Position numbers and translations under genes: made by a program. From NCBI RefSeq assembly GCF_003058055.1, contig NZ_QBTZ01000001.1, forward strand, positions 560,501 through 624,500: DNA of 64,000 bases, given 5' to 3'. This document shows, piece by piece, positions 27,789-37,912 of the stretch. The DNA is from Acidovorax sp. 107 (GTDB taxonomy: Bacteria; Pseudomonadota; Gammaproteobacteria; Burkholderiales; Burkholderiaceae_C). Each line of letters begins with the position of its first letter. Position 1 is the stretch's first letter. The notes beneath the pieces are model-generated. The model was not told the DNA's origin and made no database searches. It saw nothing but the letters and a program-made list of their open reading frames with translations.

Positions 27789-29066
27789 TTAGCGGGCCTG
27801 TGCGGCCTGTTTCCAGGCACTGGCGGCGGCGCTGTCGTCGCCCCGCTGCTCGGCCAGTTCAGCCAGATGGCGCCAGGCGCTGGCGCGCAGCTGGGGATCG
27901 GTCAGCTGCTGGGCGGCCTGGGTCAGCAACTGCTGGGCCTTGCCCCACAGCTGGCGTTTGAGGCAGGCCATGCCGGCCAGGTACTGCAGGCGGGCGTCGC
28001 GCGGATTGGCTTGCTGGGCCGACTCGATGCGGGCCAGCCAGGGGCCGTCGAGCGCGTCCAGCCCCGCCTCCAGCGCACGCACCAGCTTGAGGGCGTGTTG
28101 CTCGGCCAGGGCGTCGGGCAGGTCCACCATGCGTTCCCACACGGGCAGCAGCCACGCACGCACCTGGGTGGCATCGCCGCCCAGCCTGGCCAGCCGCTCG
28201 GCGGCGTGGATGGCCAGCTCGGGCATGTTGCGCTCGCTGGCTTCCAGCAACAGCCAGGTCTGCTGCAACTGGGCGGTGTCGTGGGCGCTGTTGATGAGTT
28301 CGGTGGCCAGGCCGCGCACGATGCTCTGCGCCGCATTGGGCGAGAACGCGCGGTGCTTGCCCAGCAGGCGCGCGGTGTCCAGCGCCTCTTGCGTCTGGCG
28401 GGCCAGCCGGGTGGCCTTGAGCTTGATGCGCAGCGCCAACGTACGGCGCGCCGCGCCCTGGGGCAGCGCCGCCAACCGGTCGAGGGCGGCGCTGGCGTCA
28501 CGGTCGTCCAGCGACCAGCGGGCAGCGCGCATCTGGGCGCCTTCGTGCATTTCCTGCTCGTTGATGGAGCCGCGCATGGGGGCTTCCTGCAGCGCGTCCT
28601 GCAGGTGGCTTTCGCGCGTGGCGCGGTCCTGCAGGGCGTGCGAGGCCTCCGCGGCAATCATGTGGGCCAGGGCCCGCAGCTGCTTGCCGTGGGGCACTGC
28701 TTCGCCGCTGGCCTCCAGGGCGTGTTCTTGTGACAGGGCTGCCACGGCGGACTTGCGCGAGCGGATGAACCGGCCGCCCAGCATATGGGTCAACGCATCG
28801 AGCAGCGCGCCGTGCATGGCACGCTCTTTTTGCTGCACACGCCAGCGGCGGGCCTGGTGCGGCAGCTCCAGCAAAGCGGCCAGCGCGCGCAGCGCCGCAT
28901 AAACGGTGACAAAGCCACCCACCAGCAGCAGCACCACCATGTTGAGCGACAGGTCGATGCGGTACGGCGGCCAGTACAGGGTGACGGTGCCCTGATTGTT
29001 GCCCGCAAACAGTGCGGCAGCCACAGCCACACCAAACAGCGCCAAAAGCCAAAGTGCAGCACGCAT
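27789..29066 (-). CDS. hemY: HemY-type protein, haem biosynthesis-associated
   Basis: The 425-aa protein has two N-terminal membrane helices (about 1-20 and 40-60) and a long helical repeat domain of TPR type, ending in a helix with WRHLAELAEQRGDDSAAASAWK. This is the HemY_N family encoded next to hemX in proteobacteria; its exact haem role is not settled. It is the last of hemC-hemD-hemX-hemY, starting four bases after the hemX stop. Confidence 0.88.
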   Translation of the reverse strand: MRAALWLLALFGVAVAAALFAGNNQGTVTLYWPPYRIDLSLNMVVLLLVGGFVTVYAALRALAALLELPHQARRWRVQQKERAMHGALLDALTHMLGGRFIRSRKSAVAALSQEHALEASGEAVPHGKQLRALAHMIAAEASHALQDRATRESHLQDALQEAPMRGSINEQEMHEGAQMRAARWSLDDRDASAALDRLAALPQGAARRTLALRIKLKATRLARQTQEALDTARLLGKHRAFSPNAAQSIVRGLATELINSAHDTAQLQQTWLLLEASERNMPELAIHAAERLARLGGDATQVRAWLLPVWERMVDLPDALAEQHALKLVRALEAGLDALDGPWLARIESAQQANPRDARLQYLAGMACLKRQLWGKAQQLLTQAAQQLTDPQLRASAWRHLAELAEQRGDDSAAASAWKQAAQAR

Positions 29067-29070
29067 ATCG

Positions 29071-30204
29071 TCAACGCCCGGCGGCTGCAGTGGCCAGTGC
29101 AGCCAGGGTTTCGTCCAGGCGCGGCAGCTCGGCCGCCTTCATGCTGGCCTGTGCCTGCTGCAGGATGGAGGCCACGTTCTGCGTGCGGCGCGAAGCGGGG
29201 TCGAAATACTTGTTGAGCGCGGCGGTGGCTGCTGCCAAATCGGCGCGGGCCGACTCGAACTGGCGGGCCAGGATGCCCAGGCGCGCATTGAGTAGCTTGA
29301 ACTTGAGGTTCTCACGCAGGAAGAAGGTCTGCTCGGGGGCCAGCAAGATGGCCTCGGGCTGGTCGATGCGGCTCACGCGCACCAGGCTGCGGGCTTCGTC
29401 GCGCACCACCTCCCAACTGCGCTGCAGGGCCGCCTGCCACCAGGCCAGGCCGTCGGTGGGGGCGGGGGCACTGCCAGGCGCTGCGGGGCCGGTGGACAAG
29501 CGCTTGGTCGAGGCGGCCTGGGCCACGGCATTGAGCACGGGCAGGTCGTCCACCTGGCGCACCAGGTCGTCCAGGCGGGCCAGCAGGCCAGCGGTGTCCG
29601 TCACGGTGGCACGGGTCAGGCGGTCCAGGTCGCGGCCGATGGCACGCTGCACCGGGGCCAAGCGGGGTTGGGCGGAGCGCTCGATGCGCTGGTTGGCGCT
29701 CTTGAGCGCGGCCACCAGGGGCTCCAGGCTGCCTGTGAGCTGGGCCTGCTGTTGCGCCAGCCGGATGGCCGATTCAATGTCCACCACCAGGTTTTCGTCG
29801 CGCGAGCGCGACAGGCTTTGCATGAGTTCTTCGAGCTGGCTGCGCTGCAAGGCCACCTCGCTCACGCGAGCTTCGGCCACCGACAGGCGAGCGGCCGTGT
29901 CGCGCACCTGCTCTTCGGCCTGGCGGGCCATGGTGCGGGCCTCGATGGCCAAGGCCCCTGAGTCGGCCGATTGCCGGGCCAGCTGCTCCTGGATGGCGCT
30001 GAGCTTTTGCCACAGCAGGCCGCTGCTGACCAGCGCGGCCACCGCCACGGCACCCACCAGCAAGGTCGTGGCGCCACCTCTGCCAGTGGCGGCAGCGGGC
30101 GCGGCAGGAGAGGGGGCGGGGCTCACGGCTGGCGCGCTCACGGCGGCGGCCACAGGGGCTGCTGGGGGTGTGGGCGGTAGATCGTGAGGGGACGCAGAAC
30201 TCAT
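29071..30204 (-). CDS. hemX: HemX-type protein
   Basis: The 377-aa protein has a proline- and alanine-rich cytoplasmic N-terminus (residues 1-42), one membrane helix at about 46-64 and a coiled-coil domain with many Q, R and E residues. This matches the HemX family, often mislabelled as a methyltransferase and always near hemD. The start at 30204 overlaps the hemD stop by ATGA, so the two are translationally coupled. An upstream extension of the frame has no similarity. Confidence 0.88.
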   Translation of the reverse strand: MSSASPHDLPPTPPAAPVAAAVSAPAVSPAPSPAAPAAATGRGGATTLLVGAVAVAALVSSGLLWQKLSAIQEQLARQSADSGALAIEARTMARQAEEQVRDTAARLSVAEARVSEVALQRSQLEELMQSLSRSRDENLVVDIESAIRLAQQQAQLTGSLEPLVAALKSANQRIERSAQPRLAPVQRAIGRDLDRLTRATVTDTAGLLARLDDLVRQVDDLPVLNAVAQAASTKRLSTGPAAPGSAPAPTDGLAWWQAALQRSWEVVRDEARSLVRVSRIDQPEAILLAPEQTFFLRENLKFKLLNARLGILARQFESARADLAAATAALNKYFDPASRRTQNVASILQQAQASMKAAELPRLDETLAALATAAAGR

Positions 30205-31028
30205 GCGCCCGATTCTATCGAGGCCACCACGTCTTCTAGCGCTGGACGGCATTCCCTCACCGTCCCAAAGCCCGCTGCACGGGCCGCTTCGGCGATGCGC
30301 GGGTGGGTGGCCAGAGCCTGCGCAGCGCCCCAGTGCTGGCCCGGCAGGGTCTGGGCCAGGTGGGCTACCGCCTCGGAGCTGCTCAGCAGCCAGATGGAGC
30401 CGTCTTGCGTCGCCTGTTGCGCCAACGCCACCTCGTGCGCCGCAAAGTGGGGCGCGCCACGTTGGTAGGCCACCACAAACTCCACCTGGCCACCCCGTGC
30501 CTCGATCTGTTGGGCCAGCCAGTCACGGCCATTGCCTTGGGGGGATTCGTGCGCACCTTGCGGCGTGGCCGAGCGCCCCCGCACGATCAGCACGCGGTCG
30601 CCGGGCCGCACCTGGGGGGCCACCTGTTGCCACAGGGCTTCGGAGTCGAACTGCGGGGCATCTGGCGCGGGCCCATCGATGGCGCTGCGCGGAACGCCCA
30701 CCTGCTCCAGCGCGCGGGCCGTGCCGGGGCCGGGTGCCCATGCTCTTGTTTTTGTAGCTACAAAGGCATAAAAATCCGGCGCATCAGGGCGATTTTGATC
30801 AAAAAAGTGCACCACGGCGTTGCCACTGACAAACATCAGGGCGCGGTAAGCACTGGGATTGGCGCGGGCGGCGTCCAGGGCCCGCAACGCGGCAGCGTCG
30901 GTGCAGGGGCCTATCGCAATCAGGGGCAGCGCCACGGCCTGAATGCCGTGGGCGCCCAGCTGCTCCACCCAGTGGGCGGCTTCGCGGTTGGGCCGCGTGA
31001 CGATCACCCGGGGGGCTGCTGCGGCCAT
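30201..31028 (-). CDS. hemD: Uroporphyrinogen-III synthase
   Basis: The 275-aa enzyme closes hydroxymethylbilane to uroporphyrinogen III. Two domains are visible, with VIVTRPNREA at 8-17, FVSGNAVVHFF at 66-76 and GPGTARAL near 100-107. Residues 75-96 are encoded by a copy of the dispersed repeat (30743-30806) with rare AT-rich codons (AAA, ACA, AGA, GTA), inserted in frame between blocks that should be closer together. It lies one base after hemC and overlaps hemX by four. Residue conservation is weak in this family, so the activity is inferred from context. Confidence 0.87.
   Translation of the reverse strand: MAAAAPRVIVTRPNREAAHWVEQLGAHGIQAVALPLIAIGPCTDAAALRALDAARANPSAYRALMFVSGNAVVHFFDQNRPDAPDFYAFVATKTRAWAPGPGTARALEQVGVPRSAIDGPAPDAPQFDSEALWQQVAPQVRPGDRVLIVRGRSATPQGAHESPQGNGRDWLAQQIEARGGQVEFVVAYQRGAPHFAAHEVALAQQATQDGSIWLLSSSEAVAHLAQTLPGQHWGAAQALATHPRIAEAARAAGFGTVRECRPALEDVVASIESGA
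30743..30806 (+). repeat. Dispersed repeat, copy G, in frame inside hemD
   Basis: TGCTCTTGTTTTTGTAGCTAC, GGCATA, GCGCATCAGGGCGATTTTGATCAAAA align block by block with copy D (TGCTATCTTTTATGTAGCTAC, GGCATA, GCGCTAGCAGCCATTTTGATTCAAAA). A 14-base perfect palindrome TTTGTAGCTACAAA lies at 30751-30764. On the coding strand it encodes hemD residues 75-96 with no stop. Confidence 0.75.
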
Positions 31029-31029
31029 G

Positions 31030-31962
31030 TCAGGCCGGTGCCACGCCCCGGGCACCGCCTGCGCGCAGGCGCTGGGCAATTGCGTCGCCCAGTGCTTCGG
31101 CTTGCGCCAGCGTGGTGACAGGCGCGCTGGCCTGTGCGCGGACCAAGGGGGTCTTGTCTTCGGGCTCGCCCCAGGCGGCGTCCAGCTGCAGCACGTCCTG
31201 GGTGAACGTGCCGTGTGCGGCCAGCGGCATCGAGCAGCTGCCGCCCATGGCGCGGCTCACGGCCCGTTCGGCGGCCACGGTGAGCCAGGTGGCTTGGTGG
31301 GCCAACGGCGCCAGCGCGTCGATCAGATCCTGCCGGTCACTGCGCACCTCGATGCCCAATGCGCCCTGGCCTGCGGCGGGCAGCATGGCGCTGGGGGCAA
31401 ACGTGGCGCGGATGCGGGCCTCAAGCCCCAGGCGCTTGAGGCCTGCGGCGGCCAGCACGATGGCGTCGTACTGGCCTTCGTCCAGCTTGCGCAGGCGGGT
31501 GTCGAGGTTGCCCCGCAAGGGTTCAATCTTCAGGTCGGGCCGCAGCGCTTGCAACAGCACCTGGCGGCGCAGGCTCGATGTGCCCACCACGGCGCCCTGC
31601 GGCAGGGCGTCCAGGTTCTCGTAGTGGGGCGAGACAAAAGCGTCGCGCGGGTCTTCGCGCTCCATGACGCAGGCCAGGGCAAAGCCCTCGGGCAGCTCCA
31701 TGGGAACGTCCTTGAGCGAATGTACGGCGATGTGGGCACGGCCTTCTTCGAGTGCCACTTCCAGCTCTTTCACAAACAGGCCCTTGCCGCCGACCTTGCT
31801 GAGGGACTTGTCCAGGATCTGGTCGCCCTTGGTGGTCATGCCCAGCAGTTGCACGCTGTGGCCACGGGCTTCGAGCAGTGCTTTTACGTGTTCGGCCTGC
31901 CACAGCGCCAAGCGGCTTTCGCGGGTGGCGATGACGATAGTGGGCGTTTGGGAGGGGCTCAA
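31030..31962 (-). CDS. hemC: Porphobilinogen deaminase (hydroxymethylbilane synthase)
   Basis: The 310-aa enzyme links four porphobilinogens into hydroxymethylbilane. [12 protein letters not shown] at 11-22, the arginine-rich GTSSLRRQ (127-134) and the dipyrromethane-cofactor cysteine C243 in [13 protein letters not shown] are all present. It is first in the hemCDXY operon and diverges from ppc across about 130 bases. Its stop is one base before the hemD start. Confidence 0.96.
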   Translation of the reverse strand: MSPSQTPTIVIATRESRLALWQAEHVKALLEARGHSVQLLGMTTKGDQILDKSLSKVGGKGLFVKELEVALEEGRAHIAVHSLKDVPMELPEGFALACVMEREDPRDAFVSPHYENLDALPQGAVVGTSSLRRQVLLQALRPDLKIEPLRGNLDTRLRKLDEGQYDAIVLAAAGLKRLGLEARIRATFAPSAMLPAAGQGALGIEVRSDRQDLIDALAPLAHQATWLTVAAERAVSRAMGGSCSMPLAAHGTFTQDVLQLDAAWGEPEDKTPLVRAQASAPVTTLAQAEALGDAIAQRLRAGGARGVAPA

Positions 31963-32090
31963 GTTCGTAACCTGTTTGTAATTATTCAGGGGCCCAGGAT
32001 GCTAGCATGCGCCCGCACTGGGGCTGGTGCGGCCTGCGGCCCTGCGGGCTTTCGGCGCCAGGCCATCCCACCCATCCCGGAGACTCCTGC

Positions 32091-34880
32091 ATGAAACGAT
32101 CCGACAAGGACCAGCCCCTGATTGACGATATCCGCCTGCTGGGCCGCATTCTGGGCGATGTGATCCGTGAACAGGAGGGCGTGGAGGCCTACGAGCTGGT
32201 GGAGCAGGTGCGCAAGCTCTCGGTGGCCTTCCGCCGCGACGCCGACCAGGAGGCCGACCGCGCGCTCAAGAAGCTGCTCAAGTCCCTGTCGGGCGACCAG
32301 ACGGTGAGTGTGATCCGCGCCTTCACCTATTTCAGCCACCTGGCCAACCTGGCCGAAGACCGCCACCACATCCGCCGCCGCGCCGTGCACGAGCGTGCGG
32401 GCGACACGCAAGAGGGCAGCATCGAAGTCGCCCTGTCGCGCCTGCGCTGGGCCGGCATCGCGCCCAAGACGATTTCGCAGACCCTCGCGGGCAGCTACGT
32501 GGCGCCGGTACTCACCGCCCACCCCACCGAAGTGCAGCGCAAGAGCATCCTGGACGCGGAGCGCGACATCGCCCAGCTGCTGGCCACGCGCGACGACATA
32601 CAGGTGCGCGCCCAGCTTTACAACAGCGCCAAGGACGCGCTGACCCCGCGCGAACTGGCCGCCAACGAAGCCCTGCTGCGTGCCCGCGTGGCCCAGCTGT
32701 GGCAAACGCGCCTGCTGCGCTACAGCAAGCTCACCGTGGCCGATGAGATCGAGAACGCGCTCTCTTATTACGAAGCCACCTTCCTGCGCGAGATTCCCAA
32801 GATCTATGCCGACCTGGAGAACGAACTGGGCCAGTACCCCGTGCACAGCTTCTTGCGCATGGGCCAATGGATTGGCGGCGACCGCGACGGCAACCCCAAC
32901 GTCACCGCGCAGACCTTGCAATACGCGCTCGGCCGGCAGGCCGAGGTAGCCCTGCGTCACTACCTGACCGAGGTGCACTACCTGGGGGGCGAGTTGTCGC
33001 TGTCGGCGCGCCTGGTGCAGGTGTCGGCCGAGATGGAAGCCCTGGCCCTGCGCTCGCCCGACACCAATGAACACCGGGTGGACGAACCCTACCGCCGCGC
33101 GCTCACGGGTATCTATGCGCGCTTGGCTGCCTCGCTGAAGGATCTGACCGGAGGTGAGGCCGCGCGCCACGCCGTGGTGCCCCAAAACGCCTACGCCAGT
33201 GCCGAAGAGTTCCTGGCCGACCTGCGCGTGATCGAGGCTTCGCTCCAGTCGCACCATGGTCAGGCCCTGGCCGCCGAGCGCCTGCACCCGCTGATCCGCG
33301 CCGTGCAGGTGTTTGGCTTTCACCTGGCCACGGTGGACCTGCGCCAAAGCTCCGACAAACATGAAGAAGTGGTGGCCGAACTGCTGGCCAAGGCGCGCAT
33401 CGAGCCCCATTACGCGGGCCTGCAAGAAGCCGCCAAACGCGCACTGCTGATCAAGTTGCTGAACGACGCGCGTCCGCTGCGGGTGGTGGGTGCCGAGTAT
33501 TCCGCCCACGCCCTGGGCGAGCTGGCCATCTTTGAAACCGCCCGCGTGATGCGCGAGCGCTTCGGTCACGAGGCGATTCGCCACTACATCATCAGCCACA
33601 CCGAAACGGTGAGTGACCTGCTGGAAGTGTTGCTGTTGCAGAAGGAAGTGGGCCTGATGAACGGCACGCTCGATGCCGAATCGAAGAACCATCTCATCGT
33701 GGTGCCGCTGTTCGAGACCATCGAAGACCTGCGCAACGCCGCGCCCATCATGCGCGAGTTCTACAGCCTGCCCGGCGTGGCCGCGCTGGTGCAGCGCAGC
33801 GGGGGCGAGCAGGACATCATGCTCGGCTATAGCGACAGCAACAAGGACGGAGGCATCTTCACCAGCAACTGGGAGCTGTACCGCGCCGAGATCGCTCTCG
33901 TCGAACTCTTCGACGAACTCGCCACCAGCCACGGCATCCAGCTGCGCATGTTCCACGGCCGAGGCGGCACCGTGGGCCGGGGCGGTGGTCCTAGCTACCA
34001 GGCCATCCTGGCGCAGCCGCCCGGCACCGTGCGCGGCCAGATCCGCCTGACCGAGCAGGGCGAAGTCATCGCATCGAAGTACGCCAACCCAGAGATCGGC
34101 CGGCGCAACCTGGAGACCCTAGTGGCTGCCACGCTGGAGGCCACGCTGCTGCAGCCCACCAAGCCGGCGACCAAGGCCTTTCTGGATGCGGCCGCGCAGC
34201 TCTCGCTGGCCAGCATGGGCAGCTACCGTGCGCTGGTGTACGAGACCCCGGGTTTTACCGATTACTTCTTCAACTCCACGCCGATCCGCGAGATCGCGGA
34301 GCTGAACATCGGCTCGCGCCCCGCCAGCCGCAAGGCCAGCCAGAAGATCGAAGACCTGCGCGCCATCCCCTGGGGCTTCAGCTGGGGCCAGTGCCGCCTC
34401 ACGCTGCCCGGCTGGTTCGGCTTCGGCTCGGCGGTGGATGCGTTTGTGAACGCCGAGGGCAAGGACCCCAAGGCGCAGCTGGCGCTGCTGCAGAAGATGT
34501 ACCGCCAGTGGCCGTTCTTCCGCACCCTGCTGTCCAACATGGACATGGTGCTGGCCAAGAGCGACCTGGCCCTGGCCTCGCGCTACAGCGAACTCGTCAC
34601 CGACGCCCGCTTGCGCAAAAAGGTGTTCACCAGCATCGAGGCCGAGTGGCACCGCACGGCCGATGCGCTGACCCGCATCACGGGCGACAAGCAGCGCCTG
34701 ACGCACAACACGGCGCTGGCGCGGTCCATCAAGCACCGCTTCCCTTACATCGACCCGCTGCACCACTTGCAGGTCGAGCTGGTACGTCGCTGGCGCGCAG
34801 GGCAGGGCGACGAGCGGGTGCAGACCGGGATTCACATCTCCATCAACGGGATTGCGGCAGGGTTGCGCAACACGGGCTGA
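32091..34880 (+). CDS. ppc: Phosphoenolpyruvate carboxylase
   Basis: The 929-aa enzyme adds bicarbonate to PEP to make oxaloacetate, refilling the TCA cycle. [11 protein letters not shown] near 142-152 holds the catalytic histidine; [10 protein letters not shown] and [14 protein letters not shown] give the substrate and glycine-rich loops. The C-terminus ends [11 protein letters not shown], the family signature. CCCGGAGA lies about eight bases before the ATG at 32091. A strong terminator follows. Confidence 0.97.
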   Translation: MKRSDKDQPLIDDIRLLGRILGDVIREQEGVEAYELVEQVRKLSVAFRRDADQEADRALKKLLKSLSGDQTVSVIRAFTYFSHLANLAEDRHHIRRRAVHERAGDTQEGSIEVALSRLRWAGIAPKTISQTLAGSYVAPVLTAHPTEVQRKSILDAERDIAQLLATRDDIQVRAQLYNSAKDALTPRELAANEALLRARVAQLWQTRLLRYSKLTVADEIENALSYYEATFLREIPKIYADLENELGQYPVHSFLRMGQWIGGDRDGNPNVTAQTLQYALGRQAEVALRHYLTEVHYLGGELSLSARLVQVSAEMEALALRSPDTNEHRVDEPYRRALTGIYARLAASLKDLTGGEAARHAVVPQNAYASAEEFLADLRVIEASLQSHHGQALAAERLHPLIRAVQVFGFHLATVDLRQSSDKHEEVVAELLAKARIEPHYAGLQEAAKRALLIKLLNDARPLRVVGAEYSAHALGELAIFETARVMRERFGHEAIRHYIISHTETVSDLLEVLLLQKEVGLMNGTLDAESKNHLIVVPLFETIEDLRNAAPIMREFYSLPGVAALVQRSGGEQDIMLGYSDSNKDGGIFTSNWELYRAEIALVELFDELATSHGIQLRMFHGRGGTVGRGGGPSYQAILAQPPGTVRGQIRLTEQGEVIASKYANPEIGRRNLETLVAATLEATLLQPTKPATKAFLDAAAQLSLASMGSYRALVYETPGFTDYFFNSTPIREIAELNIGSRPASRKASQKIEDLRAIPWGFSWGQCRLTLPGWFGFGSAVDAFVNAEGKDPKAQLALLQKMYRQWPFFRTLLSNMDMVLAKSDLALASRYSELVTDARLRKKVFTSIEAEWHRTADALTRITGDKQRLTHNTALARSIKHRFPYIDPLHHLQVELVRRWRAGQGDERVQTGIHISINGIAAGLRNTG

Positions 34881-34947
34881 TGGACCCGCGGAGCGCTTCG
34901 AGCCTTCGATCCCAGACCTGCTGCGTTCGCGGCGGGCACCCATAACC

Positions 34948-34977
34948 AAAAAGGGCTCCCAGTGGGAGCCCTTTTTG
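34948..34977 (+). terminator. Rho-independent terminator of ppc
   Basis: AAAAAGGGCTCCC and GGGAGCCCTTTTT pair around AGT, giving a long stem that ends in a T-tract, with an A-tract on the other side. It lies about 70 bases past the ppc stop. Confidence 0.9.
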
Positions 34978-35073
34978 CCTGCCCGCCCCTGCGGTTCAGT
35001 TAACACTCCCCATGGCAGCAGCACCCGCAAATGCAAAGTGCCACCACCATGGGAAGTCCCGCAACTGCGTCAA

Positions 35074-35367
35074 TTACATGGCGCTGAATTCGCCCGAAGG
35101 GATCTGGCCGGTGCGCACAGCTTCGGCGGCCTGGGCACGCACGGCAGCGCGGTCGGCGGTGGACTTGTAGGTCACCACGCGCGAGCCTGCGGGTTCCATG
35201 TTGTGGGTGCGGGCTTCGGTGACGGCTTCGGCAGCCACTTCAGCGCGGGTGCGGTTCGTATCGAACTTCAGGGCAAATTGCGAGCCATCGGCTTCGTCAG
35301 CATGGGCGCCAAAGGCGGCGAAAGCGGCAACAGCGGCGACGGAGAGGAAACGGGCGGTCTTGTTCAT
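35074..35367 (-). CDS. Small secreted protein, DUF4148-like
   Basis: The 97-aa protein has a signal peptide ending AAFGAHA (about residue 23), followed by an alpha-helical region with repeats of R-A-x-V-x-A (RAEVAAEAV, RAAVRAQAAEAV) and a short GQIPSGEFS end, the pattern of DUF4148 proteins common in Burkholderiales. Function is unknown. AAGGA lies about ten bases before the ATG. It is a single gene. Confidence 0.78.
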   Translation of the reverse strand: MNKTARFLSVAAVAAFAAFGAHADEADGSQFALKFDTNRTRAEVAAEAVTEARTHNMEPAGSRVVTYKSTADRAAVRAQAAEAVRTGQIPSGEFSAM

Positions 35368-35684
35368 GATGAAAATCCTTAAAGGCTAAAAAAGCGTCTC
35401 AAAAAAGCCGGGTCAAAAACCATTCCTGAACCGGGTTCGGTGAGTCGCCTTGCGGGTTCGGCTCATCGATGGGATGAACTGTACGCCGATGGTGTTCAGG
35501 GAAAAACCACCCAGTCGCAAACTAACTGTTCCAGTATTGAGAACAATAGATGAGTCGACCTGGGTCACGACAGAGCGCCTTGATGTGGGACTGACGCGGT
35601 ACTGGGCGGGGACGAGAACTGATCGCCCGGCGGCGTGGCGACGGCGTTCCTCAGGCCGCGTTGGCGGCCTTGCTGCGTCGTCCC
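35368..35684. other. Gap between the AI-2E permease and small secreted protein genes
   Basis: This 317-bp region follows the AI-2E gene and contains the promoter of the secreted protein gene, both on the minus strand. AGGCCGC and GCGGCCT (35653-35659, 35664-35670) form a hairpin 15 bases after the AI-2E stop, but without a T-tract. The open frames here lack supporting features, and I call no gene. Confidence 0.5.
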
Positions 35685-37001
35685 TCAATCCCCCAGCAAC
35701 TCGCCCACCGCCTTGAGATCCTCCACCCGGTCGCACACGGCCTTCACGGCCATCATCACCGGGATGCCCAGCAGCAGCCCCCACAGGCCCCACAGCCAGC
35801 CCCACGCCAGCACGCTGACGAACACGGCCACGGGGCTCATGCTGCTGGTACGGCTGGTGAGCCATGGCGTGAGCAGGTTGCCGACCAGGGTGTGGATGAC
35901 CAGCGAAGCACCACCAATGGCCATGGCCATGTCCAGCGTGCCGAACTGCAGGAACGCCACCAGGACCGATGCGCCCGTGACCAGTGCCGAGCCGATGTAG
36001 GGTGCGAGGTTGAGCACGGCGGCCACTACGCCCCACACGGCTGCGTTCTCCAGGCCCAGGGCCCAATAGGCCAGGCATGTGGCCACGCCCACCAGCACGC
36101 TGGTGGCTACCTGCACCAGGAGATAGCGCTGGATCTGGTTGGTGATGTCTTCCAGTACATGGATGGTGACCTTGCGCCGCTCCAGGCTGGTGCCCGCAAT
36201 GCGCAGCAGCTTGTTGCGAAACAGGTTGCCGGATGCCAGCGCGAAATAGGTGAGGAACACCACCACCGTGAGCTGCCCCAACGCCGACATCACGCCCATG
36301 GTGCCGCTCCACAGGTAGTCGCGGATGTTGAATGGCGGGCGTTCCACCACCACGCGTTGCACCCCACGCCGGGGGGGGCTCGCGGCGGTATTCTCTGTGG
36401 CGGCCTGCTCGATTTGCGTCGCGGCCTTTTGCATGGTGTCCAGCGGGCTGCTGTTGCCCGAGCGGGTTTTCAGGCTGTCGCGCACCTTCTTGGCGGCGAC
36501 AGGGAGTGAGTCCACCAACTGCGCCGCTCCGTCGCTGAGTGACCAGGCCGTGCTGGCCAGTCCACCCACGATGGCGATGAGCAGCACCCCGGCGCCCAGC
36601 CAGCGCGGCACATGCCAGCGTCGCATGAATTCAACCAGGGGCCGCAACGCCGTGGTGAGCAGCAGGCTGAGCATGATGGGAATGAACACCGCACTGGCCC
36701 AGTGCAGCAATGCCACGCTGGCAAACAGCGCCAACAGCGCGAGCGACAGGTTGCGCACGTCCACGGGCATGTGGAGCATGAGGGGGGCCGCCATGGCCGG
36801 TTGCTGCGGCGCTGCGATGGGGGCGGCCGCCGTATCCGCGTTGATCAATGGGGGCATCGCAGCGGCTCCGTCGGCGCATGGCGCGCCCGTCGCTTCTTGC
36901 GCAGCCGTGCTGCTCAACGATGCATCGGAGGCTTGGGGTGCGTCGCCAGCCGTTGCCGATGGAGGCTGGGGTGTGTGGATGTCGGCAGAGGGCGCGGTCA
37001 T
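35685..37001 (-). CDS. AI-2E family transporter (PerM type)
   Basis: The 438-aa membrane protein has eight helices typical of the AI-2E/PerM family, with the run LRPLVEFMRRWHVPRW after the first pair and PYIGSALVTGASVLVA in the re-entrant region. The first 65 residues are alanine-, proline- and threonine-rich and disordered, longer than usual. Some members export the AI-2 signal, others act as ion antiporters; the sequence does not decide. It is divergent from a lipoprotein gene. Confidence 0.86.
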   Translation of the reverse strand: MTAPSADIHTPQPPSATAGDAPQASDASLSSTAAQEATGAPCADGAAAMPPLINADTAAAPIAAPQQPAMAAPLMLHMPVDVRNLSLALLALFASVALLHWASAVFIPIMLSLLLTTALRPLVEFMRRWHVPRWLGAGVLLIAIVGGLASTAWSLSDGAAQLVDSLPVAAKKVRDSLKTRSGNSSPLDTMQKAATQIEQAATENTAASPPRRGVQRVVVERPPFNIRDYLWSGTMGVMSALGQLTVVVFLTYFALASGNLFRNKLLRIAGTSLERRKVTIHVLEDITNQIQRYLLVQVATSVLVGVATCLAYWALGLENAAVWGVVAAVLNLAPYIGSALVTGASVLVAFLQFGTLDMAMAIGGASLVIHTLVGNLLTPWLTSRTSSMSPVAVFVSVLAWGWLWGLWGLLLGIPVMMAVKAVCDRVEDLKAVGELLGD

Positions 37002-37177
37002 GGGCGGATTGTGCGGCAGCCCAGTGGCTGGCTTTGTAGGTGGCCATCCCATCGCCGGCGGCGTTGGCAAAGTGCGACGGAAAACAGGCTTTGTTCCCGC
37101 GATGGTGCTTTGCCGAGGCCATTAGGATGATGCGATGCAATTGGACGGCATCACAACATGACAAGGGGCGTGTGCGC

Positions 37178-37912
37178 ATGAATCCTCAACACTCCCTCCG
37201 TGGGCGCGTGTTCGCGACGGCAGCACTGGCGGTGTTGCTGGGCGGATGCTCGTCGCTGGATGTTCCGCGTGCCGACAACTATCCGGCCACCGACCAGAAG
37301 AAAGCGCGCGCCGTGCACCACTGGGATGTGCTGGCCGACGACGTAGCGGGCCGCATTACCGGCAAGATCAGTGCCTGGCCAGCCGGCGAGTACCCCATCT
37401 ATCTCGCTCCGAGCCCCGGCGACACCAGCTTCAACAACGGCTTTCGCAAGCTGCTGATCACGCGCCTGCTGGATCGCGGCGTAGTGCTGTCCACGCAACC
37501 GACGGCAGTCACGCTCACATTCGAAACCCAGGTGGTCCAGCACAACGCGCGCGTGCAAACCTGGGGGCCCATGCCGTGGACACGCTTAGCGCTGGGCGTG
37601 GGCGTGGCGCGAGACTGGTATCTGTTCCGCCAGGGCGCTGGCTCCATGCTGGCGGGGGTTGCCACTCTGGGCGCTGTGACGGACCTCACGCAATACGCCA
37701 TCGACGGATCTGCCGCAGGCGGGCCGACGCGCACAGAGGTGCTCATCACAACCTCCCTCGAAAGCGGCGACCGCTATCTGGCGAGCACGGCAGACGTTTA
37801 CTACGTCGAACCCGATGATTCGCCGTTGTACAAGACGCAGCTGCCACCACCTCCGTCACCACCGCCTCCTCCACCCACCCCGGTCAAAACCTGGCGGGTG
37901 GTTGCACCATGA
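37178..37912 (+). CDS. Lipoprotein with proline-rich C-terminus
   Basis: The 244-aa protein has a lipobox LLGGC (C24), so it should be lipid-anchored. The middle is beta-rich and contains WLFRQGAG-like and GPTRTEVLITTSLESG segments; the end has a run of about a dozen prolines broken by one serine, a likely spacer. I do not recognise the family. Its stop overlaps the FlgO-like gene start by ATGA, so the two are coupled and probably work together at the outer membrane. Confidence 0.8.
   Translation: MNPQHSLRGRVFATAALAVLLGGCSSLDVPRADNYPATDQKKARAVHHWDVLADDVAGRITGKISAWPAGEYPIYLAPSPGDTSFNNGFRKLLITRLLDRGVVLSTQPTAVTLTFETQVVQHNARVQTWGPMPWTRLALGVGVARDWYLFRQGAGSMLAGVATLGAVTDLTQYAIDGSAAGGPTRTEVLITTSLESGDRYLASTADVYYVEPDDSPLYKTQLPPPPSPPPPPPTPVKTWRVVAP

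Noticed and set aside
31986..33956. A 656-codon minus-strand frame opposite ppc
   Set aside because: It is antisense to phosphoenolpyruvate carboxylase and has no family features.
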